Shown: positions 1 to 5,771 of the stretch, in pieces
Layout: every line of letters begins with the position of its first letter
Numbering within the stretch: the stretch's first letter is position 1
Assembly: GCA_031547305.1 (NCBI GenBank)
Contig: JAVBSC010000085.1
Location: 1-8,503 of the forward strand
Source: JAVBSC01 sp031547305
Lineage (GTDB): Bacteria > Desulfobacterota > Desulfovibrionia > Desulfovibrionales > Desulfovibrionaceae
Length of the DNA stretch: 8,503 bases
Direction of reading: 5' to 3'
Program-made: the position numbers and the translations under genes
Notes under the pieces: model-generated
Told to the model about the DNA's origin: nothing
Seen by the model: only the letters and a program-made list of their open reading frames with translations
Databases searched by the model: none

Positions 1-1308
1 AGTGTTGGCGCCCATAAAGACCGCGCCGGCGGAAATGGCCGCCAGGGTGCTGGCCATGTCGCCCATAAGATGCGCGGCGTCACCGCCGGCGGTGTTAAAG
101 AACACCAGGTAGGTGGGGGCGTTGTCCAAAAAGCTGGACAACGCGCCGGTCAGCCAGAAATACATGTAGTTGATCGGCTGGCCTTCATGGCTGACCATGC
201 GTATTACGCCGCCCAGGGCGCCGGCTTCGCCGGAGCGCAGGATGGCGATGGCCGGAATCATGCTCAGGAATATGCCCAGGAACAGCTTGGCCACCTCCTT
301 GATCGGCTCCCAGGAGAAGCCGTTCAGATCGCGATTTTCCTCGGAGGTGAACTTGAGGGACAGGCCGGCCAGACAGAGCAGCAGAAGATCCCGGCAGATG
401 TTCGGCAGTTCCATGTGGATGCCGTAAACAGTGAATCCGGAAACATTGCCGTCCGCGCCCAGCGGCTTCCAGGTGCCGCTCATGAGCACGGAGCAGATTA
501 TGCCCAGCAGAAACAGCAGGTTGATCTTGCCGTCCAAGCCGAGCTTTTCGCCGCTATGCGTGCTCTGCGGCGGCGTGGGGCGTCCTTCCTTGTTGAACAG
601 GAAGGTTTCCATGGCGAAATAGACCACAAAAAGAACGGCGCAGCCAAAAAGCATTTCCGGCAGCAGGTGGCTCAGGGTCCAGAAGAACTCCACCCCTTGC
701 AGGAAGCCAAGGAACAGCGGAGGATCGCCGAGCGGGGTGAGGCAGCCGCCCATGTTGGCCACCAGGAAAATAAAAAAGACCACGGAATGCACTTTGTACT
801 TGCGGTGCGCGTTGGCGCGCAGCAGCGGGCGGATGAGCAGCATGGCCGCGCCGGTGGTGCCCATCCAACTGGCCAGCAGCGTGCCCACCACCATGATGCC
901 GGTGTTGACCACGGGCGTGCCCACCAGGGAGCCGGTCAGGCGCACGCCGCCGGCCACGGTGAACAGGGCGAAAAGCAGAATGATGAAGGGAACGTACTCA
1001 AGGAGTATGGTGTGCAAAAGCTCGTAAAAAGCCAGGGCCGGGCCGTAGGCCACGGCAAAGGGCACCAGAAAGGCCAGGCCCCAGAACACGGCTATTTTGC
1101 CGAAATGATGGTGCCAGATATGCGGGACGGTCAGGGGCATTACCGCAATGGAAAGAAGCATGCAAACAAACGGCACAACCCACAAGGCGCTCATTTCCGC
1201 CGGATTGAAGTGCGCATCTGGCGAGCACCAGGCCAGGGCCGGGAACATCAAAACAAACAGCGCGGCCAGGACGGAAGCGCGCAAGGCCTTGCAACGTAGA
1301 CTCTCCAC
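1..1308 (-). CDS. Sodium:proton antiporter, CitMHS_2/NhaD-like membrane protein (C-terminus off window)
   Basis: An inner-membrane ion transporter, probably exchanging Na+ for H+; the exact ion is inferred from the family. The 436 codons visible run to the window edge, against roughly 460-490 residues expected. The start is GTG with a GGAGG 5 nt upstream (plus-strand 1314-1318), and an in-frame TAA shortly upstream rules out a longer protein. The N-terminus (RASVLAALFVLMFPALAWCS) looks like a signal peptide or first membrane helix. Many hydrophobic segments follow, including the family-like GGCLTPLGDPPLFLGFLQG near residues 190-210 and SFLDNAPTYLVFFN near the end, typical of the ArsB/NhaD/citrate transporter superfamily. 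It lies downstream of the UshA-like gene on the same strand, with a perfect palindrome in the gap that may control it. An anion or citrate transporter is the alternative. Confidence 0.85.
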   Translation of the reverse strand, partial: MESLRCKALRASVLAALFVLMFPALAWCSPDAHFNPAEMSALWVVPFVCMLLSIAVMPLTVPHIWHHHFGKIAVFWGLAFLVPFAVAYGPALAFYELLHTILLEYVPFIILLFALFTVAGGVRLTGSLVGTPVVNTGIMVVGTLLASWMGTTGAAMLLIRPLLRANAHRKYKVHSVVFFIFLVANMGGCLTPLGDPPLFLGFLQGVEFFWTLSHLLPEMLFGCAVLFVVYFAMETFLFNKEGRPTPPQSTHSGEKLGLDGKINLLFLLGIICSVLMSGTWKPLGADGNVSGFTVYGIHMELPNICRDLLLLCLAGLSLKFTSEENRDLNGFSWEPIKEVAKLFLGIFLSMIPAIAILRSGEAGALGGVIRMVSHEGQPINYMYFWLTGALSSFLDNAPTYLVFFNTAGGDAAHLMGDMASTLAAISAGAVFMGANT

Positions 1309-1403
1309 TTGGTCCTCCGAATGTTAAGGGGCGACTTTCCAAACAACACAATAAGCCCGTTCAGCGGTGGGAAGATATAAGCATTTGGAAGATAACGCAA
1401 GCA

Positions 1404-1422
1404 TTGTATCGTTACGATACAA
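1404..1422. promoter_or_regulatory. Perfect inverted repeat upstream of the antiporter gene, candidate operator
   Basis: TTGTATCGTTACGATACAA has two perfect 8-bp arms around a 3-bp spacer. It lies in the 136-bp gap between the UshA-like stop and the antiporter GTG, about 95 bp before that start. No run of T follows on either strand, so it does not look like a terminator. Size and symmetry resemble operators of dimeric repressors such as the TetR family; no such regulator is in the window. Promoter elements nearby are weak (TTGCGT, TATATC with 15-bp spacing on the minus strand). Confidence 0.45.
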
Positions 1423-1444
1423 GCGGGGGAAAGGCATTATAAAC

Positions 1445-2443
1445 CTAGGGGGCGGTATCCGGCAGCGATTCCAAAAGCGGGCTGATTTCGCTGTCCGGGG
1501 GCAGGCTTTGTGAAAGAACCGGCTGAGTGCTTTTAAAGGTCACGCCTTCCACCCAGTCGGCGGAAGCCGGAGCGCCGGGGGCCAGCGGCTCAGGCCAGGC
1601 AAAAAGATCCAGCACGGTGACGGCCCGGCCGTTTATATCGGACCTAGCCCATAAAAGCTGCGGGGCCTCTTTGCGTACATAGGCGGGAAAGCCTATGCCG
1701 TCTCCGCCGCCCAGGAGAATGTCGAACAGCCCGTTGCCGCGCGCCAGGAAGTCATCTTCCAGTCGCTGTCCCCAGGGGCTTACGCCAATCAACAGCCCCA
1801 CGGACGGCTTGATTTTTTTGCCGGCTTTAATGGCCTGGGAAAAGATGTTTTCAATCAGGGCCGGCGGCGAATTTTCCACCGCCGGCGGAGCCGCAAAGAA
1901 AACCAGGCCGATTTTGCGGCCGCCCCGCTCCAGCACCAGAACCAGCGGTTCCTGGCCTACTTTTGTAAACCCGCGCGGCGCGCCGCCGCTTCCGGCAAAC
2001 CAGTCGGCCGCCTTCACGGAAAGATAACCGGCGTCAACATTGAGCAGGGAGTACGCCGCGGCTATGGCTCCGGTTTGTCCGGCATCCGGCGGTGGCGCGG
2101 AAAGACCCTGAACATAGGCGTCCGGGGCGAATTCATTGGCCCCGAATATGGTGATGGACGGTACCGGTTCCGCGCGCAGGCGTTTTATGATGGTGGCCCT
2201 CCGGGCCAGTCCGCCGTTTTTGGCCCCGCTTCACGAGGGGCAGGGAAACAGGTTCCCGCGCGTTTCCGCGCAATAGATAATCCGCAGGAGCGGCTCAGAC
2301 GAAAAAAGATCCCCCCCGGACGGGGGATCTTTTTCTGAAAAGTCACCTTCACGAAATTGACCGGCGTTGCCGGCGGCGGCCAGCCACAGGCAAAACAGGA
2401 AAACAACCGCGCCTGCCGGAAAAACCCGCCTTGGACAGAACAT
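1445..2443 (-). CDS. UshA-like secreted selenoprotein with in-frame TGA read as selenocysteine
   Basis: One continuous minus-strand frame is interrupted only by a TGA at 2233-2231 (residue 71 of 332). Upstream of the TGA are a signal peptide (about residues 5-28, VFLFCLWLAAAGNAG) and a beta strand LLRIIYCAETRGNLF. Downstream the frame continues with SGAKNGGLARRATIIKRL and about 240 more residues. The GGLARRATxIK signature and the strand before it match the start of the 5'-nucleotidase/UshA metallophosphoesterase fold, but the metal-binding DxHGH is replaced by AETRGN, so nucleotidase activity is doubtful. The TGA sits in C68-P-S-U71, a CxxU redox-like motif. I recall a family named UshA-like (seleno)protein from Desulfovibrio. 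The start chosen is ATG 2443, 24 nt after the HU stop, with weak TTTGAG upstream; a TTG at 2470 that overlaps the HU stop is possible. Its function is unknown; a periplasmic redox role is inferred. Confidence 0.8.
2192..2212 (-). promoter_or_regulatory. Putative bacterial SECIS hairpin
   Basis: In the mRNA, UGGCCC-GGA-GGGCCA forms a perfect 6-bp stem with a 3-nt loop (2208-2194). It can be extended by GG:CC beyond a two-base AC bulge. The stem starts 22 nt and the loop 28 nt after the UGA, and the loop opens with G. Known bacterial SECIS elements have a short apical loop with a G in its first two positions, about 16-37 nt after the UGA, so this one fits. An alternative 6-bp stem (GGGCCA/UGGCCC, 12-nt loop) starts 4 nt after the UGA and would compete with it. 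Confidence 0.65.
2231..2233 (-). other. In-frame TGA, proposed selenocysteine codon (Sec71)
   Basis: This is the only stop in the frame between the signal peptide and the TAG at 1447-1445. The protein sequence on both sides belongs to the same domain, and the TGA lies three residues after a Cys, so recoding explains it better than a nonsense mutation. Confidence 0.75.
2303..2334. terminator. Terminator-like 13-bp hairpin inside the UshA-like gene
   Basis: AAAAAGATCCCCC (2303-2315) pairs perfectly with GGGGGATCTTTTT (2322-2334) around a 6-nt loop, and ends in U5-U6 on either strand. It looks like a bidirectional intrinsic terminator. On the minus strand it lies 132 nt after the HU stop but inside the UshA-like frame, where it encodes the linker around residues 37-47 between signal peptide and domain. 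It could end most HU transcripts and lower expression of the selenoprotein gene. Confidence 0.65.
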
Positions 2444-2466
2444 TGGAATACTCAAAGAAATAAGGA

Positions 2467-2742
2467 TCAAGAATTGAGAAATTCTTTCAATTCCTTGCCG
2501 GCCCGGAAAAACGGCAGGCGCTTGGAGTCCACCTGCACCACTTCGCCCGTTTTGGGGTTGCGGCCGGAGTAGCCTTCGTAGTGCTTGAGCTTAAAGCTGC
2601 CCAGGCCGCGAATTTCCACACGGTCGCCGGAAACCAGCGAGTTTTTCATGCTGTCGAAGAAGGTGTCCACCATCATGGTGGCTTCATCCATGGACAGGGC
2701 GTTTTCTTCAGCCAATGTCTTAATCAATTCGCTTTTGTTCAT
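2467..2742 (-). CDS. HU/IHF-family DNA-binding protein
   Basis: A nucleoid-associated protein of 91 residues, the usual length, expected to bind and bend DNA as a dimer. The N-terminal helical dimer region (about 3-40) is followed by VEIRGLGSFKL (42-52) and the beta-arm signature GRNPKTGE (60-67), with the conserved intercalating Pro at 63. The C-terminal KRLPFFRAGKELKEFL is typical of the family. Some traits are nearer IHF-beta (MNKSELI, VEIRGLGSF), others nearer deltaproteobacterial HU, so I do not assign a subunit. ATG 2742 has GGAGG 4 nt upstream. A sigma-70-like promoter lies upstream, and the gene probably leads a transcript into the UshA-like gene. Confidence 0.95.
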   Translation of the reverse strand: MNKSELIKTLAEENALSMDEATMMVDTFFDSMKNSLVSGDRVEIRGLGSFKLKHYEGYSGRNPKTGEVVQVDSKRLPFFRAGKELKEFLNS

Positions 2743-2802
2743 AGAGCCTCCGCGGGAGAGATCCAGCTTTTCCTAATCTAGGGACTGTTTATCTTCAACT
2801 GT

Positions 2803-2830
2803 ATGGTATCATGCACCAAATTGTTGTCAA
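2803..2830 (-). promoter_or_regulatory. Sigma-70-like promoter of the HU gene
   Basis: On the minus strand a consensus TTGACA (2830-2825) is followed after 16 bp by TACCAT (2808-2803), about 60 bp before the HU ATG. The -35 is perfect and the -10 matches 4 of 6, so the exact -10 is uncertain. Confidence 0.5.
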
Positions 2831-2877
2831 GCGCAAGTAGGCGCGTAAATAATTCAACAAAGTGGAATAAAAAAATA

Positions 2878-2895
2878 ATTGACTTTTTTGTCAAT
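2878..2895. promoter_or_regulatory. Inverted repeat overlapping the cat -35 region
   Basis: ATTGACTTTTTTGTCAAT has 6-bp perfect arms around T6. Its right arm contains most of the TTGTCA taken as the cat -35, so a bound protein would block RNA polymerase. No regulator gene is adjacent. Confidence 0.35.
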
Positions 2896-2916
2896 CCAGA
2901 TCCTGCCTTTTTTAAA
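2888..2916 (+). promoter_or_regulatory. Candidate promoter of the chloramphenicol acetyltransferase gene
   Basis: TTGTCA (5 of 6 to consensus), a 17-bp spacer, then TTTAAA (4 of 6). It faces the cat gene, about 130 bp before its ATG, leaving a long leader of roughly 120 nt. It lies back to back with the HU promoter. Confidence 0.4.
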
Positions 2917-2999
2917 CAGGACTCTCCGAAACAGCCAGTCCGGGCCGGAGCATGATAGTGGTGTTCTTTTCAGGCCGGCGGGGGTAATATGCCCACCGT

Positions 3000-3029
3000 G
3001 CGCGCGGCCGCAGCAAAACAGCGGCGCGC
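3000..3029 (+). promoter_or_regulatory. GC-rich leader hairpin before the cat ribosome binding site
   Basis: GCGCG(CGG)CCGC and GCGGCGCGC pair over 9 bp with a 3-nt bulge and a 9-nt loop (AGCAAAACA). It ends 6 nt before the GGAGG (3036-3040). No U-run follows, so a leader structure is more likely than a terminator. Confidence 0.4.
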
Positions 3030-3046
3030 TTAGCCGGAGGTATGGC

Positions 3047-3706
3047 ATGGACGCGATTTTTACTCCGATCGACCCGGAAACCTGGGCCAGAAAGCCTTAT
3101 TTCGACTACTTCATCAACGTCATCAAGTGCCGGTATGCCCTTACCGTCAATATCGACATCACGGATTTGCGGAAGCACGCCAAAGACAGAGGTAAAAAAT
3201 TCTTTCCGACTTTTTTGTACGCCGTTATGCGGGCCGTCAACCAGAACCGGGAATTCCGTCTGAGTTTCAATGCCAACGGCGACCTGGGGTACTGGAATTT
3301 TTTGAACCCGGTCTACACGATTTTTCATGAGGACGATAAGACGTTTTCCGACATCTGGAGCGAATGGGACGAGGATTTTGCGGTGTTTCACAAGACGATG
3401 GTCACGGATATGGAAACTTATAAAAACGTCAAGGGCATCAAGGCCCGCCCGGACCAGCCGGCCAATTTCTGCTCCGTTTCCTCGCTGCCCTGGCTGAGCT
3501 TTACAGGGTTCGCCCAGGATACTTACCAGGAAACGAAACAACTCTTCCCCATCACCCGCTTCGGCAAGTACTTTGAAGAGCGCGGGCGCACGCTCATCCC
3601 TTTCGCCCTGTTCATCCACCACGCCGTGGCAGACGGTTACCATTCCAGCAAGCTCATCAACGATGTTCAGGCGCTTGCCGCCGGGGTTAAGGACTGGATG
3701 GGGTAG
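3047..3706 (+). CDS. cat: Chloramphenicol O-acetyltransferase (CatA type)
   Basis: Transfers an acetyl group from acetyl-CoA to the 3-hydroxyl of chloramphenicol in the cytoplasm; the family works as a trimer. At 219 residues it has the family's usual length. The active-site signature HHAVADGYH is at 191-199, with His192 as general base and Asp196 in the structural salt bridge. The N-terminal W-x-R-KPYFDYF (13-22) supplies the likely Arg partner, and CSVSSLPWLSFTGF carries the conserved substrate-pocket Ser. ATG 3047 is chosen because GGAGG lies 6 nt upstream and the protein then starts MDAIFTPID; the frame is open further upstream without family similarity. No key residue is missing, so it should be active. 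It may be an intrinsic gene, as no mobile element flanks it directly. It converges on the catalase gene. Confidence 0.93.
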   Translation: MDAIFTPIDPETWARKPYFDYFINVIKCRYALTVNIDITDLRKHAKDRGKKFFPTFLYAVMRAVNQNREFRLSFNANGDLGYWNFLNPVYTIFHEDDKTFSDIWSEWDEDFAVFHKTMVTDMETYKNVKGIKARPDQPANFCSVSSLPWLSFTGFAQDTYQETKQLFPITRFGKYFEERGRTLIPFALFIHHAVADGYHSSKLINDVQALAAGVKDWMG

Positions 3707-3758
3707 ACGGAAAACCGCCGAATTCGCCCGCCGCTCCGCCACGCGGAGGCATCAAAAA

Positions 3759-3785
3759 CGCGCGGCCCCAAAAGGCGGCCGCGCG
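3759..3785. terminator. Bidirectional terminator between cat and the catalase gene
   Basis: CGCGCGGCC and GGCCGCGCG form a perfect 9-bp stem, extendable inward by CC:GG. On the minus strand T5 follows at once (3758-3754), serving the catalase. On the plus strand a looser T-rich tract (3790-3799) serves cat. It lies in the 101-bp gap between the convergent stops. Confidence 0.85.
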
Positions 3786-3807
3786 GACTGTTGTTTTTAT
3801 CCCGCCA

Positions 3808-5322
3808 TCATTTGGCTGTTGTTGCCTTCATCCTTTCCTGGTGAGACAGGCCGGCCAATTTAACAACTTTGTCCAGTTTGAGCTTTAACGCTTTGGCCAG
3901 ACGGGTGCCGTAGTCCTTGTCCGCCAGATAGCAATGGGCGGTATGGCGGTACTTGACGTTTTCCGTGGCCGGGCCGATGTTCCGGGCCGTGTTTTCTATC
4001 AGCAGGGCCTTTTTGTCCTCGGTTATCAGGCGGTACAGGTCTCCGGGCTGATAGAAGCAGTCGTCCGTCTGGTCTTCCTTGGGTTCGTAGGAGTCCATGG
4101 CGCCCTGGATCTCCAGCGGCGGCTCCTTCTGATCCGGCTGCTCGTCCCATTCATACTGACTGTTCGGCTGATAGCCGAGGGTGGATCCATAGTTGCCGTC
4201 AACCCGCATCTGTCCGTCCCGGTGGTAGGCGTGCACAGGGCATTTGGGCGCGTTCACGGGAATGGACATATGATTGACGCCAAGCCGGTAGCGCTGGGCG
4301 TCGCCATAGGAAAACAGGCGGCCTTGCAGCATCTTGTCCGGGGAAAGGCCGATGCCCGGCACGATGTTGGCCGGGTTGAAGGCGGCCTGCTCCACATCGG
4401 CGAAATAGTTTTCCGGGTTGCGGTTCAGTTCGAGCACGCCCGCCGGGATCAGCGGAAAGTCTTTATGGCTCCATACTTTTGTGAGGTCAAAGGGATTTTC
4501 CTTATGTTTTTTCGCCTGCGCCTCGGTCATGACCTGGATGAAGAAATCCCACTTCGGGAAGTCGCCCCTCTCAATGGCTTCATATAAATCCCGCTGGTGG
4601 CTTTCACGATCGCGGCCGACGATCTTGTCGGCTTCCTGATCCGTGAGGTTCTTGACGCCCTGCCGTGTACGCAGGTGGAACTTGACCCAGACCCGCTGGT
4701 TATCTTTGTTGATCAGGCTGAAGGTGTGGCTGCCGAAGCCGTGCATATGGCGGTAGGACAAGGGAAGGCCCCGATCGGACATGGTGATCGTCACCTGGTG
4801 CAGCGCTTCGGGCAGCATACTCCAGAAGTCCCAGTTGTTCTGCGCGGAACGCATGTTCGTTCTGGGATCGCGTTTGACCGCGTGGTTAAGGTCGGGAAAA
4901 CGCAGGGGATCCCGCAGGAAAAAGACCGGCGTGTTGTTGCCCACCAGGTCCCAGTTCCCGTCCTCGGTATAAAACTTGATGGCGAATCCCCGGATGTCGC
5001 GCTCGGCATCCGCCGCGCCGCGTTCGCCCGCGACAGTGGAAAACCGGACAAAGACTTCAGTCTTCTTGCCTATCGCGGAAAAAATTTTGGCTTTGCTGTA
5101 TTTTTTGATGTCGTGCGTTACCGTAAAAGTGCCGAAAGCGCCGGATCCCTTGGCGTGCATGCGCCGCTCCGGGATGACTTCACGGTCGAAATGGGCAAGC
5201 TTTTCAAGGAACCAGGGATTCTGAAGCATCAGGCCCCCGCGTGACCCCGCGGTGACTGAATTGGTGTTGTCCGCTACCGGAGACCCCGCCGCCGTCGTCA
5301 GCTTTTTGTTGTTTTTTGCCAT
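3808..5322 (-). CDS. katA: Haem catalase (small-subunit, KatA type)
   Basis: Breaks down hydrogen peroxide to water and oxygen in the cytoplasm, protecting an anaerobe during oxygen exposure. The start ATG 5322 gives 504 residues, and GGAG lies 6 nt upstream (plus-strand 5329-5332). An ATG four codons earlier (5334) has no ribosome binding site. The catalytic His56 is in RRMHAKGSGAFG, the catalytic Asn is in DLVGNNTPVFFLRDP near 129-130, and the proximal haem ligand Tyr339 is in RLFSYGDAQRYRLG. RFSTVAGERG and DIRGFAIKFYTEDGNWD are also classic. The length fits small-subunit monofunctional catalases, without the extra C-terminal domain of HPII. All key residues are present and there is no frameshift. 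It is transcribed alone and ends at the shared terminator. No clear PerR or Fur box is seen upstream. Confidence 0.97.
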   Translation of the reverse strand: MAKNNKKLTTAAGSPVADNTNSVTAGSRGGLMLQNPWFLEKLAHFDREVIPERRMHAKGSGAFGTFTVTHDIKKYSKAKIFSAIGKKTEVFVRFSTVAGERGAADAERDIRGFAIKFYTEDGNWDLVGNNTPVFFLRDPLRFPDLNHAVKRDPRTNMRSAQNNWDFWSMLPEALHQVTITMSDRGLPLSYRHMHGFGSHTFSLINKDNQRVWVKFHLRTRQGVKNLTDQEADKIVGRDRESHQRDLYEAIERGDFPKWDFFIQVMTEAQAKKHKENPFDLTKVWSHKDFPLIPAGVLELNRNPENYFADVEQAAFNPANIVPGIGLSPDKMLQGRLFSYGDAQRYRLGVNHMSIPVNAPKCPVHAYHRDGQMRVDGNYGSTLGYQPNSQYEWDEQPDQKEPPLEIQGAMDSYEPKEDQTDDCFYQPGDLYRLITEDKKALLIENTARNIGPATENVKYRHTAHCYLADKDYGTRLAKALKLKLDKVVKLAGLSHQERMKATTAK

Positions 5323-5350
5323 ATTATGCTCCATTTATTCGCCAGTTAAG

Positions 5351-5356
5351 GTTATA
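5351..5356 (-). promoter_or_regulatory. Possible -10 element of the catalase promoter
   Basis: TATAAC on the minus strand, 28 bp before the catalase ATG. There is no convincing -35 at 16-18 bp, so an activator may be needed or the promoter lies elsewhere. Confidence 0.25.
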
Positions 5357-5555
5357 AAACGCCTAGAGACATTTAAGGCAGTAATCCCGCATGCTTCCGC
5401 CGCAGGTGCGGCGGCGGTACAATAAGGATTCGCGTATATGGGGAATCTTACTTATTTTATACTCTTTGAGCGGGGAAAGCACAAGTCTTTTTCGAACATT
5501 GCCGAAGGCGAAAATTCGGCAGGGCTCTCGCTCCGGTTCAGCCGGCAAGTGTATG

Positions 5556-5771
5556 CTAAGGAATTATCGGACGGATTTTAAGCGAAGCCTCAAGGGCGCT
5601 GTCCACGCGCATATCCTGCTCAAAGGCGCCTAGCGCCGCCACTCTCTTGTCAACGCGCTGGGGAATCGGACCTGAGTTCGATTGAGAAGATTCAAATTGA
5701 GGGATTCTGCGTAATAGGCCGTAAAACCCATCGTTTGGTCTTACGTAAATTATGAAACGTCTTTTCTGTAA
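5556..5771 (-). pseudogene. Possible gene remnant: open frame after the lipoprotein stop
   Basis: Directly after the lipoprotein TGA the same frame stays open for 71 codons, to a TAG at 5558-5556. The last part (RVDKRVAALGAFEQDMRVDS, then ALEASLK) has the look of a charged amphipathic helix, and its DNA is richer in GC than the lipoprotein gene. There is no start codon with a ribosome binding site. I do not recognise it. It may be the 3' end of a gene truncated when the AT-rich lipoprotein DNA arrived, or chance. Confidence 0.25.

Larger units (their letters stand above)
5335..5771. other. 437-bp intergenic stretch with dyads and no confident gene
   Basis: No convincing gene or tRNA is seen. 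It contains three dyads: CCGCCGCA-GG-TGCGGCGG (5397-5414), TGCCGAA-N8-TTCGGCA (5500-5506/5515-5521) and GGCGC-CTA-GCGCC (5625-5637). None has the T-run of a terminator. The first lies upstream of katA and may be a leader or operator element. On the minus strand the half nearest the lipoprotein gene (5556-5771) is open and coding-like, described separately. Confidence 0.5.

Noticed and set aside
70..1299. Long plus-strand open frame of about 409 codons
   Set aside because: It is rich in Gln, His, Gly and Ala and has no domain; it lies antisense to the antiporter, whose minus-strand frame has clear membrane segments and family motifs.
1445..2017. Separate shorter gene starting at the ATG-like position 2017
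   Set aside because: The frame extends upstream to the TGA and beyond it to a signal peptide, so this is the C-terminal part of the selenoprotein gene.
2912..3742. Minus-strand open frame of 276 codons opposite cat
   Set aside because: Antisense to the chloramphenicol acetyltransferase, which has its full active-site signature and a good ribosome binding site.
3934..5244. Two plus-strand open frames over 200 codons opposite the catalase
   Set aside because: Both mirror the catalase codons and have no recognisable domain; the catalase is complete on the minus strand.
5363..5392. Nine-residue ORF MRDYCLKCL upstream of katA, with a CxxC
   Set aside because: Poor ribosome binding site and it lies upstream of the only -10-like element; most likely chance.
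5391..5633. Plus-strand 80-codon frame in the katA-lipoprotein gap
   Set aside because: No ribosome binding site, no domain, and basic low-complexity sequence; the opposite strand is more coding-like.
5690..5720. GTTCGAT-like T-arm suggesting a tRNA near 5670-5690
   Set aside because: No acceptor stem, anticodon arm or D-arm could be built around it.
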